A DNA stretch of 64,000 nt from Endozoicomonas sp. OPT23 (GCF_009653635.1 NZ_PPFD01000003.1:576955-640954); one strand, 5' to 3'; positions 50,998 through 60,592 are shown, counted from the stretch's first letter. Program-made: numbers and translations. The notes: generated by a model from the sequence alone, not told the origin.

Positions 50998-52560
50998 TTA
51001 AAATTCGGTAACCATTGCGCTGATGTTATCAAAGGAGTAGCCCTTCATAGCACTTTCTACCAAGCGTGTAGCTGCCATCGCCAACGTATCTCCAGACTCC
51101 AGACCATCATGTACAACTTTGGCAATTTCATCAGTTCTTCCAACATCCGGAACGCCGTCACAGGTTTGGATAAGTTTCTGACCTGGCTGTATAGGCACTT
51201 TAGTGATTTTAGGTCTGGCACTTACCGCACCTAGCTCTGCATGCTCTCCTAATGATCTTGCTACTGCTGTCGAGTTATTTACTCGGCCATTCTTGGTAAC
51301 TTCACCTCCCCGTTTTTCTACAGAGCCTCGAAATTTATCATTCTTTGCTTTTGCATCCTCACTGAGCTGGACTGCACTGCCATCCTTATTCAAGAGAATG
51401 GCTCGGCTATCCCCAGAGTTAGCTACCCATAGGTCATTTCCAATTTTAATGGCAATATTAGCTGTTGTTCCTGCCCCTAAAGCTCCCTTTGAATGTTTTA
51501 TAGCGTGACTGGTATCAACAAACGCAATTTTGATAGCATTCCAGATGGCTGCATCGCCTTCCTCACCTTCAACTCCATCCTTGCAGTATTCCTGCAGCCT
51601 TTTCTGTAAATGCACTTCCAAAAGCTTCTTCGCTTGCTTCGCAGCAGAGTTACCTCCATGTCCATCAAGAATGCCTGAAACATCAACGGTAACTTCTTTC
51701 CCTCCAGCCTTAATTGTAAAACCTGCACTGATATGCTCATCTTCCATTTTTGTTTCTCTGCCTTGAGTGTGGCATACCGCTGACTTACCCACTCCGAGTG
51801 TGTCATAGCGAAGATTATATTGGCTTTCTTGTGTGCTTCTCGGCTCATATTTGATAGCTATGGTTCTATTACCATTCTTACGATTTTCATCAAACTGACT
51901 GTAATCCACAGAAACTGTGGCTAACCCTTGAGCCTTGTTTTTGAATTTTCTGTTTACCTCTTCTCCCTGTTGTTTTTTGGCTGCCTCCAGTTCCTGCTCA
52001 AGCTTTTTCTTTACTTCTTTTGGGCTAGATACCAACCGGTATTCATAGTCCTCAATCAAATCCAGCTGTTCTTTAGATGGCAGCTCTTTCCTACCACTTG
52101 TCTTGGCTTCCTGCTCTTTCTTCCAGTCTTGCTGATAAAGTGAGTCTGGACTCTTATAAGGAGCTGTTAACCTTTTAGTGTTTGGCACTACTTCAAATGA
52201 GTGTGTTGAAGCAGCAGCCAGCGCTTTTTTAAGTGATAACTTGGATAATGCAGATGCCTCACCCTTGGTTAGCAGTCTTACTGATCTCAACTTTTTGACT
52301 GCATCTTGTTGTTGCATTTCTGTGGCTGCTATTGAGGACAAACGATTCTCTGCTTTCGCTTTGAGTTTTGGAATAAATCCCCCCAGCACTCTTGCAACCT
52401 TCCAGCCCCAGGCAAATTCCTTGCCTCTTGGTCCAAGTTCAAAATGTCCATCTACCAGCTTGATGGAACGTCCTCGAGAACCTTTCACGCCTCTCAAATG
52501 ACTCAGTTCATTACTCACCTGCTGTGTTTGCGCACTGCTGGTATGCTCAATCCCACTCAT
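50998..52560 (-). CDS. PP2C-type serine/threonine phosphatase with long N-terminal domain
   Basis: Metal-dependent protein phosphatase of the eukaryote-like PPM family. The catalytic domain spans about residues 255-520: RETKMEDEH (motif 1), GILDGHGGNSAA (metal Asp299), GTTANIAIKIGNDLWVANSGDSRAIL, TAVARSLGE, TCDGVPDV and the final DNISAMV. All usual metal Asp residues are present, so it should be active. Residues 1-255 match no domain I know; part (about 180-215) is Lys/Glu-rich helix. No signal peptide or membrane helix is seen. GAGG lies before the ATG. No partner kinase gene is adjacent. It is unlike short bacterial Stp phosphatases, so a role in the host cytoplasm or internal signalling are both possible. 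Confidence 0.85.
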   Translation of the reverse strand: MSGIEHTSSAQTQQVSNELSHLRGVKGSRGRSIKLVDGHFELGPRGKEFAWGWKVARVLGGFIPKLKAKAENRLSSIAATEMQQQDAVKKLRSVRLLTKGEASALSKLSLKKALAAASTHSFEVVPNTKRLTAPYKSPDSLYQQDWKKEQEAKTSGRKELPSKEQLDLIEDYEYRLVSSPKEVKKKLEQELEAAKKQQGEEVNRKFKNKAQGLATVSVDYSQFDENRKNGNRTIAIKYEPRSTQESQYNLRYDTLGVGKSAVCHTQGRETKMEDEHISAGFTIKAGGKEVTVDVSGILDGHGGNSAAKQAKKLLEVHLQKRLQEYCKDGVEGEEGDAAIWNAIKIAFVDTSHAIKHSKGALGAGTTANIAIKIGNDLWVANSGDSRAILLNKDGSAVQLSEDAKAKNDKFRGSVEKRGGEVTKNGRVNNSTAVARSLGEHAELGAVSARPKITKVPIQPGQKLIQTCDGVPDVGRTDEIAKVVHDGLESGDTLAMAATRLVESAMKGYSFDNISAMVTEF

Positions 52561-52739
52561 TTTCCTCGTTCCCTTTCTATAACCCTTACATTCAATCTAG
52601 ACGCGCTCTGAAAAGTGCATAAACATTGATCAATCTGGTTAATAGGCCTGCGAAATGGCAAGATGTCCTTTCGGCTACAGTTGGCAATGATTTGTGTCAT
52701 CTGAGGCAAAACGGATGTGAGCGACTTTAAGGACAAAGT

Positions 52740-53093
52740 ATGAACAACGATGCCCCTGTTGAAGCGGTTTCTGGCGTTAGCCAGGATTCGAAAAACCTCG
52801 CCATTCTGAACTGGGTAGGCACCCTCTTTCTGGGCTTTATACCCGGTCTGGTTCTTTATTTGATCAAAACTGATGATGCTTATATCCGAGATCAGTCCAA
52901 AGAAGCTCTGAACTGGTCCATAACCAGCTTCATTGGTTTTTTGATTGCATCAGCTCTGACCTTTGTTGGTATTGGTTTGCTGCTGTATCCGATCATTGGC
53001 CTCTGCCATTTGATTTTCTGTATTCTGGGTGCCATTGGTGCCTCTAAAGGCGACAGCTTCAGAGTCCCTTGGGCGATTAGATTGATTAAGTAA
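52740..53093 (+). CDS. DUF4870/Tic20-like small membrane protein
   Basis: 117 residues with three to four membrane helices. The pattern NLAILNWVGTLFLGFIPGLV, then a polar loop DDAYIRDQSKEALNWSIT, then two helices, is that of the DUF4870/Tic20-related family, whose role is not settled. AGGA precedes the ATG. It is alone on the plus strand, followed by a strong terminator. Confidence 0.85.
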   Translation: MNNDAPVEAVSGVSQDSKNLAILNWVGTLFLGFIPGLVLYLIKTDDAYIRDQSKEALNWSITSFIGFLIASALTFVGIGLLLYPIIGLCHLIFCILGAIGASKGDSFRVPWAIRLIK

Positions 53094-53097
53094 GTTA

Positions 53098-53148
53098 CTA
53101 GTGCTTCAGATATGTTCCTGTATCTGAAGCACTAGACTGACTATTTTT
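53098..53148 (+). terminator. Intrinsic terminator after the DUF4870 gene
   Basis: A perfect 15-bp stem (CTAGTGCTTCAGATA, 53098-53112; 53121-53135) with an 8-base loop is followed six bases later by a six-T run. The T-run overlaps the stop codon of the convergent gene. Confidence 0.85.
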
Positions 53149-54538
53149 TAGTGGGAAATATGGTGCTCAGAAATTCTTCTGCCGCAAGGAGGTGCACAAA
53201 CTGAATATCAGATGAAAAAAAACCATCTTGAATCATATTTGATAGCCCATATGCTCCAGCTCTTTTCTTATTAAAACCATTAGAGATAGACAGCAGTCCA
53301 TCATAGTGTTCATGATAAAGAGCAAATACCAGAAGCTTGACAGCTTCTTTCAATTTAGGTTCTGCATCAACATTATCAAGCACTTGACTAATATAATTCA
53401 GAAAATCATTTTTTAAATAGATTTCCTCTACATCAGTTGGTATACCTCGTGGATAACCAGGGTCTATAAACGATGCGTGATTAATATCATGATCAAATAG
53501 GTCACAACGAGACATAAGATCTCCGTCATGCATACTCAGTACAGGTATTTGAATACCTCCAATATAAATAGGATATTTGGAAGCGTGGAAGAAAAAGTCA
53601 GTACTCAACTCGTACGTTGTTGGTATCACTAAGAAATCAAAACCATTTCTTAATTGCCATAAAAGTGTCCACCCCTCTACCAACAATCCATTTTGATACA
53701 ATATGCGGCTATTTTTTCCTAGTACTTTTTTCACCAAACCAGTTAATAAATACTTTTCTTCTTTGATAGCATCGTATGTAATGCCTGAATATTCTTTTAC
53801 TAGCCGTATCAACTGATCATAAGTCAATGCTGAATAGCCCACTTCTAAATTACCCTGCTTTTCATTTACCTGACCTAGTTCGTATACTCCCATCGCAGAG
53901 CGAATAAAAACAAACTTTGCAACCAGTATCATGAAAGGCATATATTCAACAGGCTGCTCTTCAGGTGCAACTTTTCCTATTTCTTGATCCAACCACGCTA
54001 GATAATCAACAAGCTCACTATGATTCAACCAAGGAAAGTGACTACTATAGTTTTCTATATCAAATTTAATAATTCTTCTAATGTTACTCGCAACAGGATG
54101 AAATACTCTGGATTTAAAGCTTTCTCCCTCTTCATCAAACTGATTGTTAAGTTCAATGAGGTCATTTGAAACACCAGCTTTCCCCAGCTCATCAATAATA
54201 GGCTCAGGCATTAATGCTATTTTCCTGGCCTCATTTTCCAAATGTATAAATTGCCGAAGCGACATACTTGTTTTTGGCAACCGACTGTTCAAGTTTTCAA
54301 GATAAAAATCTTTAAACGTTTTATTGACGAACTGCTTTGGTATACGGTGATTCTCTGAATCGGAGAGAATTTCATTCACCCTGTGCTTCAATTGTTGAAT
54401 TTGATCAGTATTCAGGGCTAAAGGCAGTTCTAATCCACCCTCAGATTCAGCAGAAGCCTGCGGTATAGATATAGCCAGTAATATCATCACCCACCCAGCT
54501 ATGAAGTAACTGATCCTTATAGAAAAAAGAGAGTTCAT
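53141..54538 (-). CDS. Exported orphan protein, 465 residues
   Basis: I do not recognise a family. Residues 1-30 are a clear signal peptide (FIAGWVMILLAISIPQASA, cut before ES), so the protein is periplasmic or secreted. The mature part is predicted mostly helical, with LSMHDGDLMSRCDLFDHDIN (about residues 337-356) carrying several Asp and His residues that could hold metal, though no known motif is complete. DNA is strongly AT-rich, about one third GC in the stretch I counted, against about 60 percent in lysA nearby. It stands alone between DUF4870 and cyaY. A 7-bp hairpin ends only 2 bases before its ATG. Confidence 0.7.
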   Translation of the reverse strand: MNSLFSIRISYFIAGWVMILLAISIPQASAESEGGLELPLALNTDQIQQLKHRVNEILSDSENHRIPKQFVNKTFKDFYLENLNSRLPKTSMSLRQFIHLENEARKIALMPEPIIDELGKAGVSNDLIELNNQFDEEGESFKSRVFHPVASNIRRIIKFDIENYSSHFPWLNHSELVDYLAWLDQEIGKVAPEEQPVEYMPFMILVAKFVFIRSAMGVYELGQVNEKQGNLEVGYSALTYDQLIRLVKEYSGITYDAIKEEKYLLTGLVKKVLGKNSRILYQNGLLVEGWTLLWQLRNGFDFLVIPTTYELSTDFFFHASKYPIYIGGIQIPVLSMHDGDLMSRCDLFDHDINHASFIDPGYPRGIPTDVEEIYLKNDFLNYISQVLDNVDAEPKLKEAVKLLVFALYHEHYDGLLSISNGFNKKRAGAYGLSNMIQDGFFSSDIQFVHLLAAEEFLSTIFPTKK

Positions 54539-54599
54539 AAGCCACTATTTATAATTTAACAGTGGCTATTAGATGGACTAGTACCTTATTAGTTCATTT

Positions 54600-54923
54600 T
54601 TATATATCCAGAGTAATCTCATCACCGCTCTGTTCAGACAAGCAACGATTGAGCATGACAAACAGCTCTTCGCCATTGCTTTCACACATCCACTTTTCAG
54701 CTTCTTCGTCGTATTCAAGATGGAAGCCACCGCTTTTAGCTGCTACCCAAAGCTGCAGCATGGCTGTCTGGCGACTCAGAATCACCTGGGTACCGTTTTC
54801 ACAGGTCAGGGTCAGAATGCCATTGGCCGTTTCGTAATCAATATCCAGCTCATTGTCTTCAATGGCATCTTCAATTGCGTACATCAGCTCATCAAGCTGC
54901 TCATTGTATTCGCTTTCGTTCAT
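54600..54923 (-). CDS. cyaY: Frataxin-like iron chaperone
   Basis: Regulates iron-sulfur cluster assembly at IscS. At 107 residues it matches CyaY length. The acidic first helix (MNESEYNEQLDELMYAIEDAIEDN) is the iron-binding ridge, followed by the beta sheet with ILTLTCENGTQVILSRQ, QLWVAAKSGGFHL and EELFVMLN. ATG 54923 is the family start; codons upstream to 54968 are not conserved. It is divergent from the lptM-lysA-dapF run, the same arrangement as in E. coli. Confidence 0.96.
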   Translation of the reverse strand: MNESEYNEQLDELMYAIEDAIEDNELDIDYETANGILTLTCENGTQVILSRQTAMLQLWVAAKSGGFHLEYDEEAEKWMCESNGEELFVMLNRCLSEQSGDEITLDI

Positions 54924-55021
54924 GTTCGGGCCAGCACTCTCTAATCCGGTTGGGGCTATCGAAGCCAATGGATGCAGATTATACTCAGCTATTCACCATT
55001 ACCGAAATAAAGGAGCCTGCC

Positions 55022-55138
55022 ATGAGAGCTGTGTTCGCCCTCATGTTTACCACTCTTCTGCTCGCTGGATGCGGACAGAAAGGGGATCTGTACCTGCCTC
55101 AGGATGGCAGCCAGCAGCAGTTGACCCAGCAGCCCTGA
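55022..55138 (+). CDS. lptM: LptM (YifL) small lipoprotein
   Basis: A 38-residue lipoprotein missed by length-limited gene finding. It has a short signal peptide, the lipobox LLAG-Cys, and then GQKGDLYLP, the hallmark of the LptM/YifL family, which assists maturation of the LptD/LptE complex in the outer membrane. GGAG precedes ATG 55022. It sits between cyaY (divergent) and lysA, as in enterobacteria and pseudomonads. The tail is Gln-rich. Confidence 0.92.
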   Translation: MRAVFALMFTTLLLAGCGQKGDLYLPQDGSQQQLTQQP

Positions 55139-55277
55139 TGGCAGGCTGCGATGTTAAGCAGGCTTTTCAATCCGGGAATGCTGTTATTCAGTTGGTACAG
55201 AGTCGTCCCAGCGACGGTTAAACAAGCACTGATAACGATCCACCAAATAAGAATCCAACAAGAGAAAGAACAGACAG

Positions 55278-56543
55278 ATGGAGTGGTTTTCCCGCAGTAA
55301 CGGAGAGCTCTTTGCAGAGCAGGTGTCCGTAGCCAATATTGCCGAGCAGTTCGGCACACCTACCTATATTTATTCCCGTGCAGGCTTTGAAGCAGGCTAT
55401 AAAGCCTATGAAGAAGCCCTGTCCGGACATCCTCATCTGATCTGTTACGCCGTCAAAGCCAACAGTAATCTGGCTGTGCTCAATGTGCTGGCGAAACTGG
55501 GTGCCGGTTTTGATCTGGTTTCTGTCGGCGAGCTGGAACGTGTTCTGGCTGCAGGCGGTGACCCTGCCAAAGTAGTGTTCTCCGGTGTAGGCAAACAACG
55601 ACATGAAATTCGTCGTGCACTGGAAGTCGGCATTCACTGTTTTAACGTCGAGTCCGAAGTCGAACTGGAACGCATTCAGGAAGAAGCGGCAGCCATGAAC
55701 AAGGTTGCTTCCATCTCCATGCGCGTAAACCCGGATGTGGATGCCCAGACTCACCCATACATCTCTACTGGTTTGAAAGACAATAAGTTCGGTATTGATA
55801 TCAGCCGTGCGCCAGAGGTGTATCAGCGTGCTGCCGAGCTGCCTAATATCGACATCGTGGGTGTTGATTGCCATATCGGTTCCCAGTTGACCACTAAAGA
55901 ACCTTTTATTGATGCTCTGGATCGTCTGTTAATCCTGGTTGATCAACTGGCTGAACGTGGTATCAAGCTGAAGCATCTGGATATTGGCGGTGGCCTTGGT
56001 ATCTCCTACGACGGTGAAGTACCTCCGACACCAACGGAATATCTGTCTGAAGTGCGCGGTCATCTGATGGCTCAGGAGAAGTATCAGCATCTGGCAATTG
56101 TCGTAGAACCAGGTCGCTCCATTGCCGGTAACGCTGGCTTACTGGCGACAGAAGTGGAGCTGATCAAGAAGTCCGATCACAAAAACTTTGTGGTGGTTGA
56201 TGCTGCCATGAACGATCTGCTGCGCCCATCCATCTACAGTGCTTATCACGGTATTGAGCCGGTTCAGCAGGATGATAGCAAAGAAAGCCTGTTCTGTGAT
56301 GTGGTTGGCCCGATTTGCGAAACCGGCGACTTCCTTGGCAAGGATCGTGACATCAAAGTTGCTGAAGGCGACCTGCTGGCTGTTATGTCTTCCGGCGCCT
56401 ACGGCTTTGGCATGAGTTCCAACTACAACAGCCGAAACAGAATTGCGGAAGTGATGGTGGACGGCGACAAGGTCCATCAGGTTCGCAGAAGGGAAACCAT
56501 TCAGGAGCAGTTTGCCACAGAGTCACTGCTCCCAGAGGAATAA
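55278..56543 (+). CDS. lysA: Diaminopimelate decarboxylase
   Basis: Last step of lysine synthesis: PLP-dependent decarboxylation of meso-diaminopimelate. The 421 residues are full length. The PLP lysine is in ICYAVKANSN, the phosphate loop in DIGGGLGISYDGE, EPGRSIAGNAG and the substrate-site CDVVGPICETGD with the dimer-contact Cys follow. It lies 9 bases before dapF, which makes its substrate, so the two form an operon. Confidence 0.97.
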   Translation: MEWFSRSNGELFAEQVSVANIAEQFGTPTYIYSRAGFEAGYKAYEEALSGHPHLICYAVKANSNLAVLNVLAKLGAGFDLVSVGELERVLAAGGDPAKVVFSGVGKQRHEIRRALEVGIHCFNVESEVELERIQEEAAAMNKVASISMRVNPDVDAQTHPYISTGLKDNKFGIDISRAPEVYQRAAELPNIDIVGVDCHIGSQLTTKEPFIDALDRLLILVDQLAERGIKLKHLDIGGGLGISYDGEVPPTPTEYLSEVRGHLMAQEKYQHLAIVVEPGRSIAGNAGLLATEVELIKKSDHKNFVVVDAAMNDLLRPSIYSAYHGIEPVQQDDSKESLFCDVVGPICETGDFLGKDRDIKVAEGDLLAVMSSGAYGFGMSSNYNSRNRIAEVMVDGDKVHQVRRRETIQEQFATESLLPEE

Positions 56544-56552
56544 GCAGACATT

Positions 56553-57383
56553 ATGTTGTTGCACTTTACCAAGATGCACGGACTGGGTAATGACTTTATG
56601 GTCGTCGATATGGTGACCCAGTCCGTTCGCCTGACTCCGGAGAAAATCCGCAGTCTGGCAGACAGAAATTTCGGAATCGGCTTCGACCAGCTGTTAATGG
56701 TTGAGCCGCCTTCTGATCCGGATATGGATTTCAAATACCGTATCTTCAATGCTGACGGCAGTGAAGTAGAACAGTGCGGCAACGGTGCCCGCTGTTTTGC
56801 CAAGTTTGTGTATGACAAGAAGCTGATTGGCCGTGAAGTGATTCGGGTTCAGACTGCTGGCGGTAATATCGAACTGACCATTGAAGACAACGGCGATGTC
56901 ACCGTAGACATGGGTATTCCGGTACTGGAACCTAAGCAGATTCCTTTCAAGGCTTCTGAAACCCTGAAGACCTACGACCTGAGTATCGAAGGTGAACACT
57001 ACAGCGTCGGCGCTGTTTCCATGGGTAACCCCCATGCGGTGATGCAGGTTGATGATGTAAACCGTGCACCTGTTGAACGACTGGGACCTCTGGTAGAAAA
57101 CCACAATCGTTTCCCGAAACGCTGTAATGCCGGCTTTATGCAGATTCTTGATCACGAAGAGATCAACCTTCGTGTCTACGAGCGTGGTGTTGGTGAAACC
57201 CTCGCCTGTGGTACAGGAGCCTGTGCCGCTGTCGTAGCCGGTCGCCTTGAAGGGCTGCTGAGTGAAGAGGTGAGAGTTAACCTGCCGGGCGGCAGTCTTC
57301 AGATTCGTTGGCCGGGAGAAGGTCACTCGGTTATGATGACAGGAAGTGCTACTCGAGTGTTTGAAGGACAAACGCGTATATGA
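56553..57383 (+). CDS. dapF: Diaminopimelate epimerase
   Basis: Converts LL- to meso-diaminopimelate for lysine and peptidoglycan. The 276 residues show both active-site Cys: in [13 protein letters not shown] and in [16 protein letters not shown]. The start [15 protein letters not shown] is the family N-terminus. Its stop overlaps the DUF484 start as ATGA. Confidence 0.98.
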   Translation: MLLHFTKMHGLGNDFMVVDMVTQSVRLTPEKIRSLADRNFGIGFDQLLMVEPPSDPDMDFKYRIFNADGSEVEQCGNGARCFAKFVYDKKLIGREVIRVQTAGGNIELTIEDNGDVTVDMGIPVLEPKQIPFKASETLKTYDLSIEGEHYSVGAVSMGNPHAVMQVDDVNRAPVERLGPLVENHNRFPKRCNAGFMQILDHEEINLRVYERGVGETLACGTGACAAVVAGRLEGLLSEEVRVNLPGGSLQIRWPGEGHSVMMTGSATRVFEGQTRI

Positions 57384-58111
57384 CCGATTCAGCCACAGGT
57401 TCCCCCTCTGCCTCTGTAGCAGTTCCAGCTTCCAAAGAGCTGACCGAAGAACAGGTGGCTGAATACCTCAAAGCTCATCCGGAGTTTTTTACCAACAAGG
57501 ATGAGCTTCTCCTCGATCTGAAAGTACCACACCAACGCGGCGATACCATTTCACTGGTTGAACGTCAGCTGACCCTGCTGCGTGATCATAACCTTGAGTT
57601 GCGTCGCCGTCTGGGCAAGCTGGTTGATGTCGCCAGAGACAATGACCGACTGTTTGAACAGACCCGAAAACTGGTTCTTGGTCTGCTGGAAAGTCAGGAT
57701 TTGGAACAGGCCATAGAAACGTTAAAGGATGGTCTGGAACAAGACTTTGACGTGGAATTCCACGCCCTGATTCTGTTCACAGATAACCCTGCCAATCTGC
57801 CTATTCGTGAAGAAAACCCTGACAGTGCAGATGAAGTACTGGGCGATTTGATGGCTGGCTTCAAAGATAAAAGCGGTTCCAGTCAAAAAGTCATCTGTGG
57901 CTGTATGAAGTCCGACGAACTCAAATTCCTGTTCCCCGATGAGCATGAGAAGATTGGTTCCGTCGCACTGGCGCCCCTTAATTTCCCGAATAATATTGGC
58001 GTACTGGCACTGGCCAGCAGTGATGAAAACCACTTCCGCGCCACCATGGGCAGTATGTTTCTGGGTTATCTCAGCGATGTCACCAGCCGAGTGTTCAGTA
58101 GACTGCTTTGA
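57380..58111 (+). CDS. DUF484 (GAF-like) family protein
   Basis: 243 residues. The N-terminal [24 protein letters not shown] segment and [21 protein letters not shown] coiled region define DUF484, and the C-terminal half resembles a GAF fold. In E. coli the same position between dapF and xerC is held by yigA, a relative of unknown role. ATGA overlap with dapF shows co-translation; xerC follows 23 bases later. Confidence 0.92.
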   Translation: MTDSATGSPSASVAVPASKELTEEQVAEYLKAHPEFFTNKDELLLDLKVPHQRGDTISLVERQLTLLRDHNLELRRRLGKLVDVARDNDRLFEQTRKLVLGLLESQDLEQAIETLKDGLEQDFDVEFHALILFTDNPANLPIREENPDSADEVLGDLMAGFKDKSGSSQKVICGCMKSDELKFLFPDEHEKIGSVALAPLNFPNNIGVLALASSDENHFRATMGSMFLGYLSDVTSRVFSRLL

Positions 58112-58134
58112 ACGGACTCTTATGAGAACAAACA

Positions 58135-59049
58135 GTGGCTGACCTGCAAAAAGATATAGGCGCCTTTCTTGATTATCTGAAGTTTGAAAAGAACAGTTCT
58201 GTTCACACCCTTTCTGCTTACCAGCGTGACCTGAAAAAGCTCTTACTCCTGCTTAATACTGAACAGGTTGCTGACTGGCAACAGTTGAAAGAAGTTCACT
58301 TAAGACGGTGGCTGGCAGAGCTTCATGGCAATGGGCTTGGTCAGAAAAGCCTTCATCGTTTGCTGTCATCGGTCAGAAGTCTGTTTCGATATCTCAATCG
58401 TCAGGGCATTGTCGAAGACAACCCGGCCACGCTTGTGACGGCACCAAAAGTTCCACGCAAACTACCTTCAACACTGGATGCCGATCAGCTTAATTCCATG
58501 TTGAATTATCAGGATGATGATCCGCTGGTGTTAAGAGACCTCGCCATTCTTGAACTGTTTTATTCTTCCGGTTTACGCCTCTCTGAATTAGTCAGCCTGA
58601 ACCTGAACAGTTTCAAGGATGATTTTCAGCAGGTTTTAGTGCTCGGGAAGGGTAACAAAGAACGTCTACTTCCAGTTGGCAGAAAAGCCAGAGAAGCGAT
58701 AAAAAAATGGCTGAAAGCCAGGTCAGCATTTTCTATTTCTGATGAACAAGCACTGTTTATTTCAAAGAACGGCAACCGCATCAGTAACCGTCAGGTTCAG
58801 AGCCGGGTAAAAAAACTGGCCGTTAAAAGTGGTCTGCCAACACACCTGCATCCGCACATGCTCCGACACTCTTTTGCTTCGCATTTACTCGAGTCCAGCG
58901 GTGATCTGAGAGCCGTTCAGGAACTGCTTGGACACAGTGATATTGCTACTACCCAAATCTATACACATCTTGATTTTCAGCATCTGGCCGATGTTTATGA
59001 TAAGGCACATCCAAGAGCTCGAAGAAAAGGGAGTGAAAAAAAACAATGA
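58135..59049 (+). CDS. xerC: Tyrosine recombinase XerC
   Basis: Works with XerD at dif sites to resolve chromosome dimers. The 304-residue protein has the N-terminal SAM-like domain (SVHTLSAYQRDLKKL) and the catalytic residues Arg in SSGLRLSELVSL, Lys in GKGNKERLLPVG, His and Arg in HPHMLRHSFASHLL, His in LGHSDIATT and the Tyr nucleophile in QIYTHL. It starts with GTG at 58135. It overlaps the HAD gene by 4 bases. Position in the dapF-xerC block identifies it as the chromosomal recombinase and not an element integrase. Confidence 0.97.
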   Translation: MADLQKDIGAFLDYLKFEKNSSVHTLSAYQRDLKKLLLLLNTEQVADWQQLKEVHLRRWLAELHGNGLGQKSLHRLLSSVRSLFRYLNRQGIVEDNPATLVTAPKVPRKLPSTLDADQLNSMLNYQDDDPLVLRDLAILELFYSSGLRLSELVSLNLNSFKDDFQQVLVLGKGNKERLLPVGRKAREAIKKWLKARSAFSISDEQALFISKNGNRISNRQVQSRVKKLAVKSGLPTHLHPHMLRHSFASHLLESSGDLRAVQELLGHSDIATTQIYTHLDFQHLADVYDKAHPRARRKGSEKKQ

Positions 59050-59765
59050 TAAAACTGATTACTTTCGATCTGGACGATACGCTCTGGGACAATATGCCGG
59101 TTCTGATTCGAGCGGAACAAAAAGCATGGAAACGGTTGAACGATTACTGGCCTGAAACTCACAAACGACTCGATCCAAAGTCTGTTTTTGAGTATCGCCT
59201 GAAGATCAGAGAACAACGACCAGAATTGAAGTATCGTCTCACCGAGCTGCGTCACTATTCCATAAAAAAGATTCTTCAGGTCTGCAACTGTCCAGCTTCC
59301 AAAGCAGAACAAATTGCTGATGACCTGATGCAGGAGTTTCTGGACTGGCGTCACGAAGTAAAATGCTTCCCTGAAGTGCAGCCCGTACTGTCTTACCTTT
59401 CCAGCAAATACCGTATTGGTGCAGTTACTAATGGCAATGTTGATGTGTCACGCCTTTCGGTCAGTGAATATTTTGATTTCTCGCTGAAAGGTGAAGACTT
59501 CGACAGCATCAAGCCTGAACCAACCCTATTCCTGAAAGCTCTAGAACTCGCGAATGTTGCACCGGAAGAAACGCTTCATGTGGGTGACTGCTTAAAAGCC
59601 GATGTTGCCGGCGCTGGTGCTCTGGGAATCAAAACCGCATGGTTTAACCCCCAGGATAAAGAACTGCCGGAAGGTGCTAACCCTGATTATGTGATTCGAT
59701 CTCTGACGGGGGTTCTTAGAATCCTTAATACATCAGAAGATACACCTTTAACTGAGAGCGCCTGA
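59046..59765 (+). CDS. yigB: HAD phosphatase YigB-like (flavin-pathway phosphatase)
   Basis: A HAD-IA hydrolase of 239 residues. Motif I is DLDDTLWD (Asp9, Asp11), motif II TNGN, motif III Lys in SIKPEPTLF, and motif IV GDCLKADVAG. The E. coli relative YigB, encoded at the same place after xerC, dephosphorylates a riboflavin-pathway intermediate and FMN. The overlap with xerC makes it the last gene of the block. Confidence 0.92.
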   Translation: MIKLITFDLDDTLWDNMPVLIRAEQKAWKRLNDYWPETHKRLDPKSVFEYRLKIREQRPELKYRLTELRHYSIKKILQVCNCPASKAEQIADDLMQEFLDWRHEVKCFPEVQPVLSYLSSKYRIGAVTNGNVDVSRLSVSEYFDFSLKGEDFDSIKPEPTLFLKALELANVAPEETLHVGDCLKADVAGAGALGIKTAWFNPQDKELPEGANPDYVIRSLTGVLRILNTSEDTPLTESA

Positions 59766-59840
59766 GTCTCTAACGACATCGGGCAGTTCTTAATTTCCCT
59801 GCTATCTTGATTAGCTCTTTAAACCAATTGGAGAGCTAAC

Positions 59841-60578
59841 ATGACATCGACGAAGCGACCATGCTATCGAGTACTAACTTTTCTGTTCCTGCTGAATATT
59901 GTTTTTTTGCCCTCTGCAGCCATAGCAAACCCTGAACTTTCAAGGCCATTTCTTTCCTTCACTGAAGAAAGTAGCTCTTCACTACCTATAAAAGAAACTA
60001 TAAGCCTGACAAGTGACCAGCAGCTTTTCACTTATGAATTACCCAAATTTTCAAAAACAAAAAAAGAGATGTTCTATCAATCTATTCATAGTGCTCGAAA
60101 ACAGTTAATTTCAGATGAAGGACATATTGCCAAATTCATGGACTACTTATGGCAACAGTTCCCTACCTTTAACGAAGAACCTGAAGAAGCAAAGAGACCG
60201 GTTCAACTGTGCATGTCTCAACCTCTTGCCTATCAGTTTATTGAACAGAGCAAAGATCTATATGAGCAGGTAACAACCAGTTTTGATCAAGGCTGTATGG
60301 ATAAAGGAAGTATTACTTACACCCTTACCCTGGATCGCGATGTTGCTGACCATAGACAGGCCAGATGTTTTACCATGCCATATTTAGATAGAGATTTACT
60401 GATACACCACTGGGAAAATAATGTAACTCTTGGAGATGCCGGTACATATACAGTTACTGTTCACGCTTATATGAAGAATGGGGATCTTTTAGAATCTCTT
60501 CAGGCTCATATGGATGGCACACTGGTATGCAAGAGTTGGTCACAATCCAGCTTTAATGGCCTGCTTCGGGACGACTGA
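59841..60578 (+). CDS. Exported orphan protein, 245 residues
   Basis: No family is recognised. Residues 1-29 form a signal peptide (VLTFLFLLNIVFLPSAAIA, cut before NP). The mature protein has four Cys residues (VQLCMSQ, DQGCMDKG, ARCFTM and LVCKSW) that could form two disulfides, and an end of alternating strands (TYTVTVHAYMKNGDLL). GGAGAG lies before the ATG. The DNA is AT-richer than yigB. It converges with the dicarboxylate transporter gene. Confidence 0.65.
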   Translation: MTSTKRPCYRVLTFLFLLNIVFLPSAAIANPELSRPFLSFTEESSSSLPIKETISLTSDQQLFTYELPKFSKTKKEMFYQSIHSARKQLISDEGHIAKFMDYLWQQFPTFNEEPEEAKRPVQLCMSQPLAYQFIEQSKDLYEQVTTSFDQGCMDKGSITYTLTLDRDVADHRQARCFTMPYLDRDLLIHHWENNVTLGDAGTYTVTVHAYMKNGDLLESLQAHMDGTLVCKSWSQSSFNGLLRDD

Positions 60579-60592
60579 GTCAGTTTCTTAAC

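Noticed and set aside
58135-59049. Tyrosine recombinase as sign of an integrated element
   Set aside because: Its place in the dapF-DUF484-xerC-yigB block and full XerC pattern show it is the chromosomal XerC.
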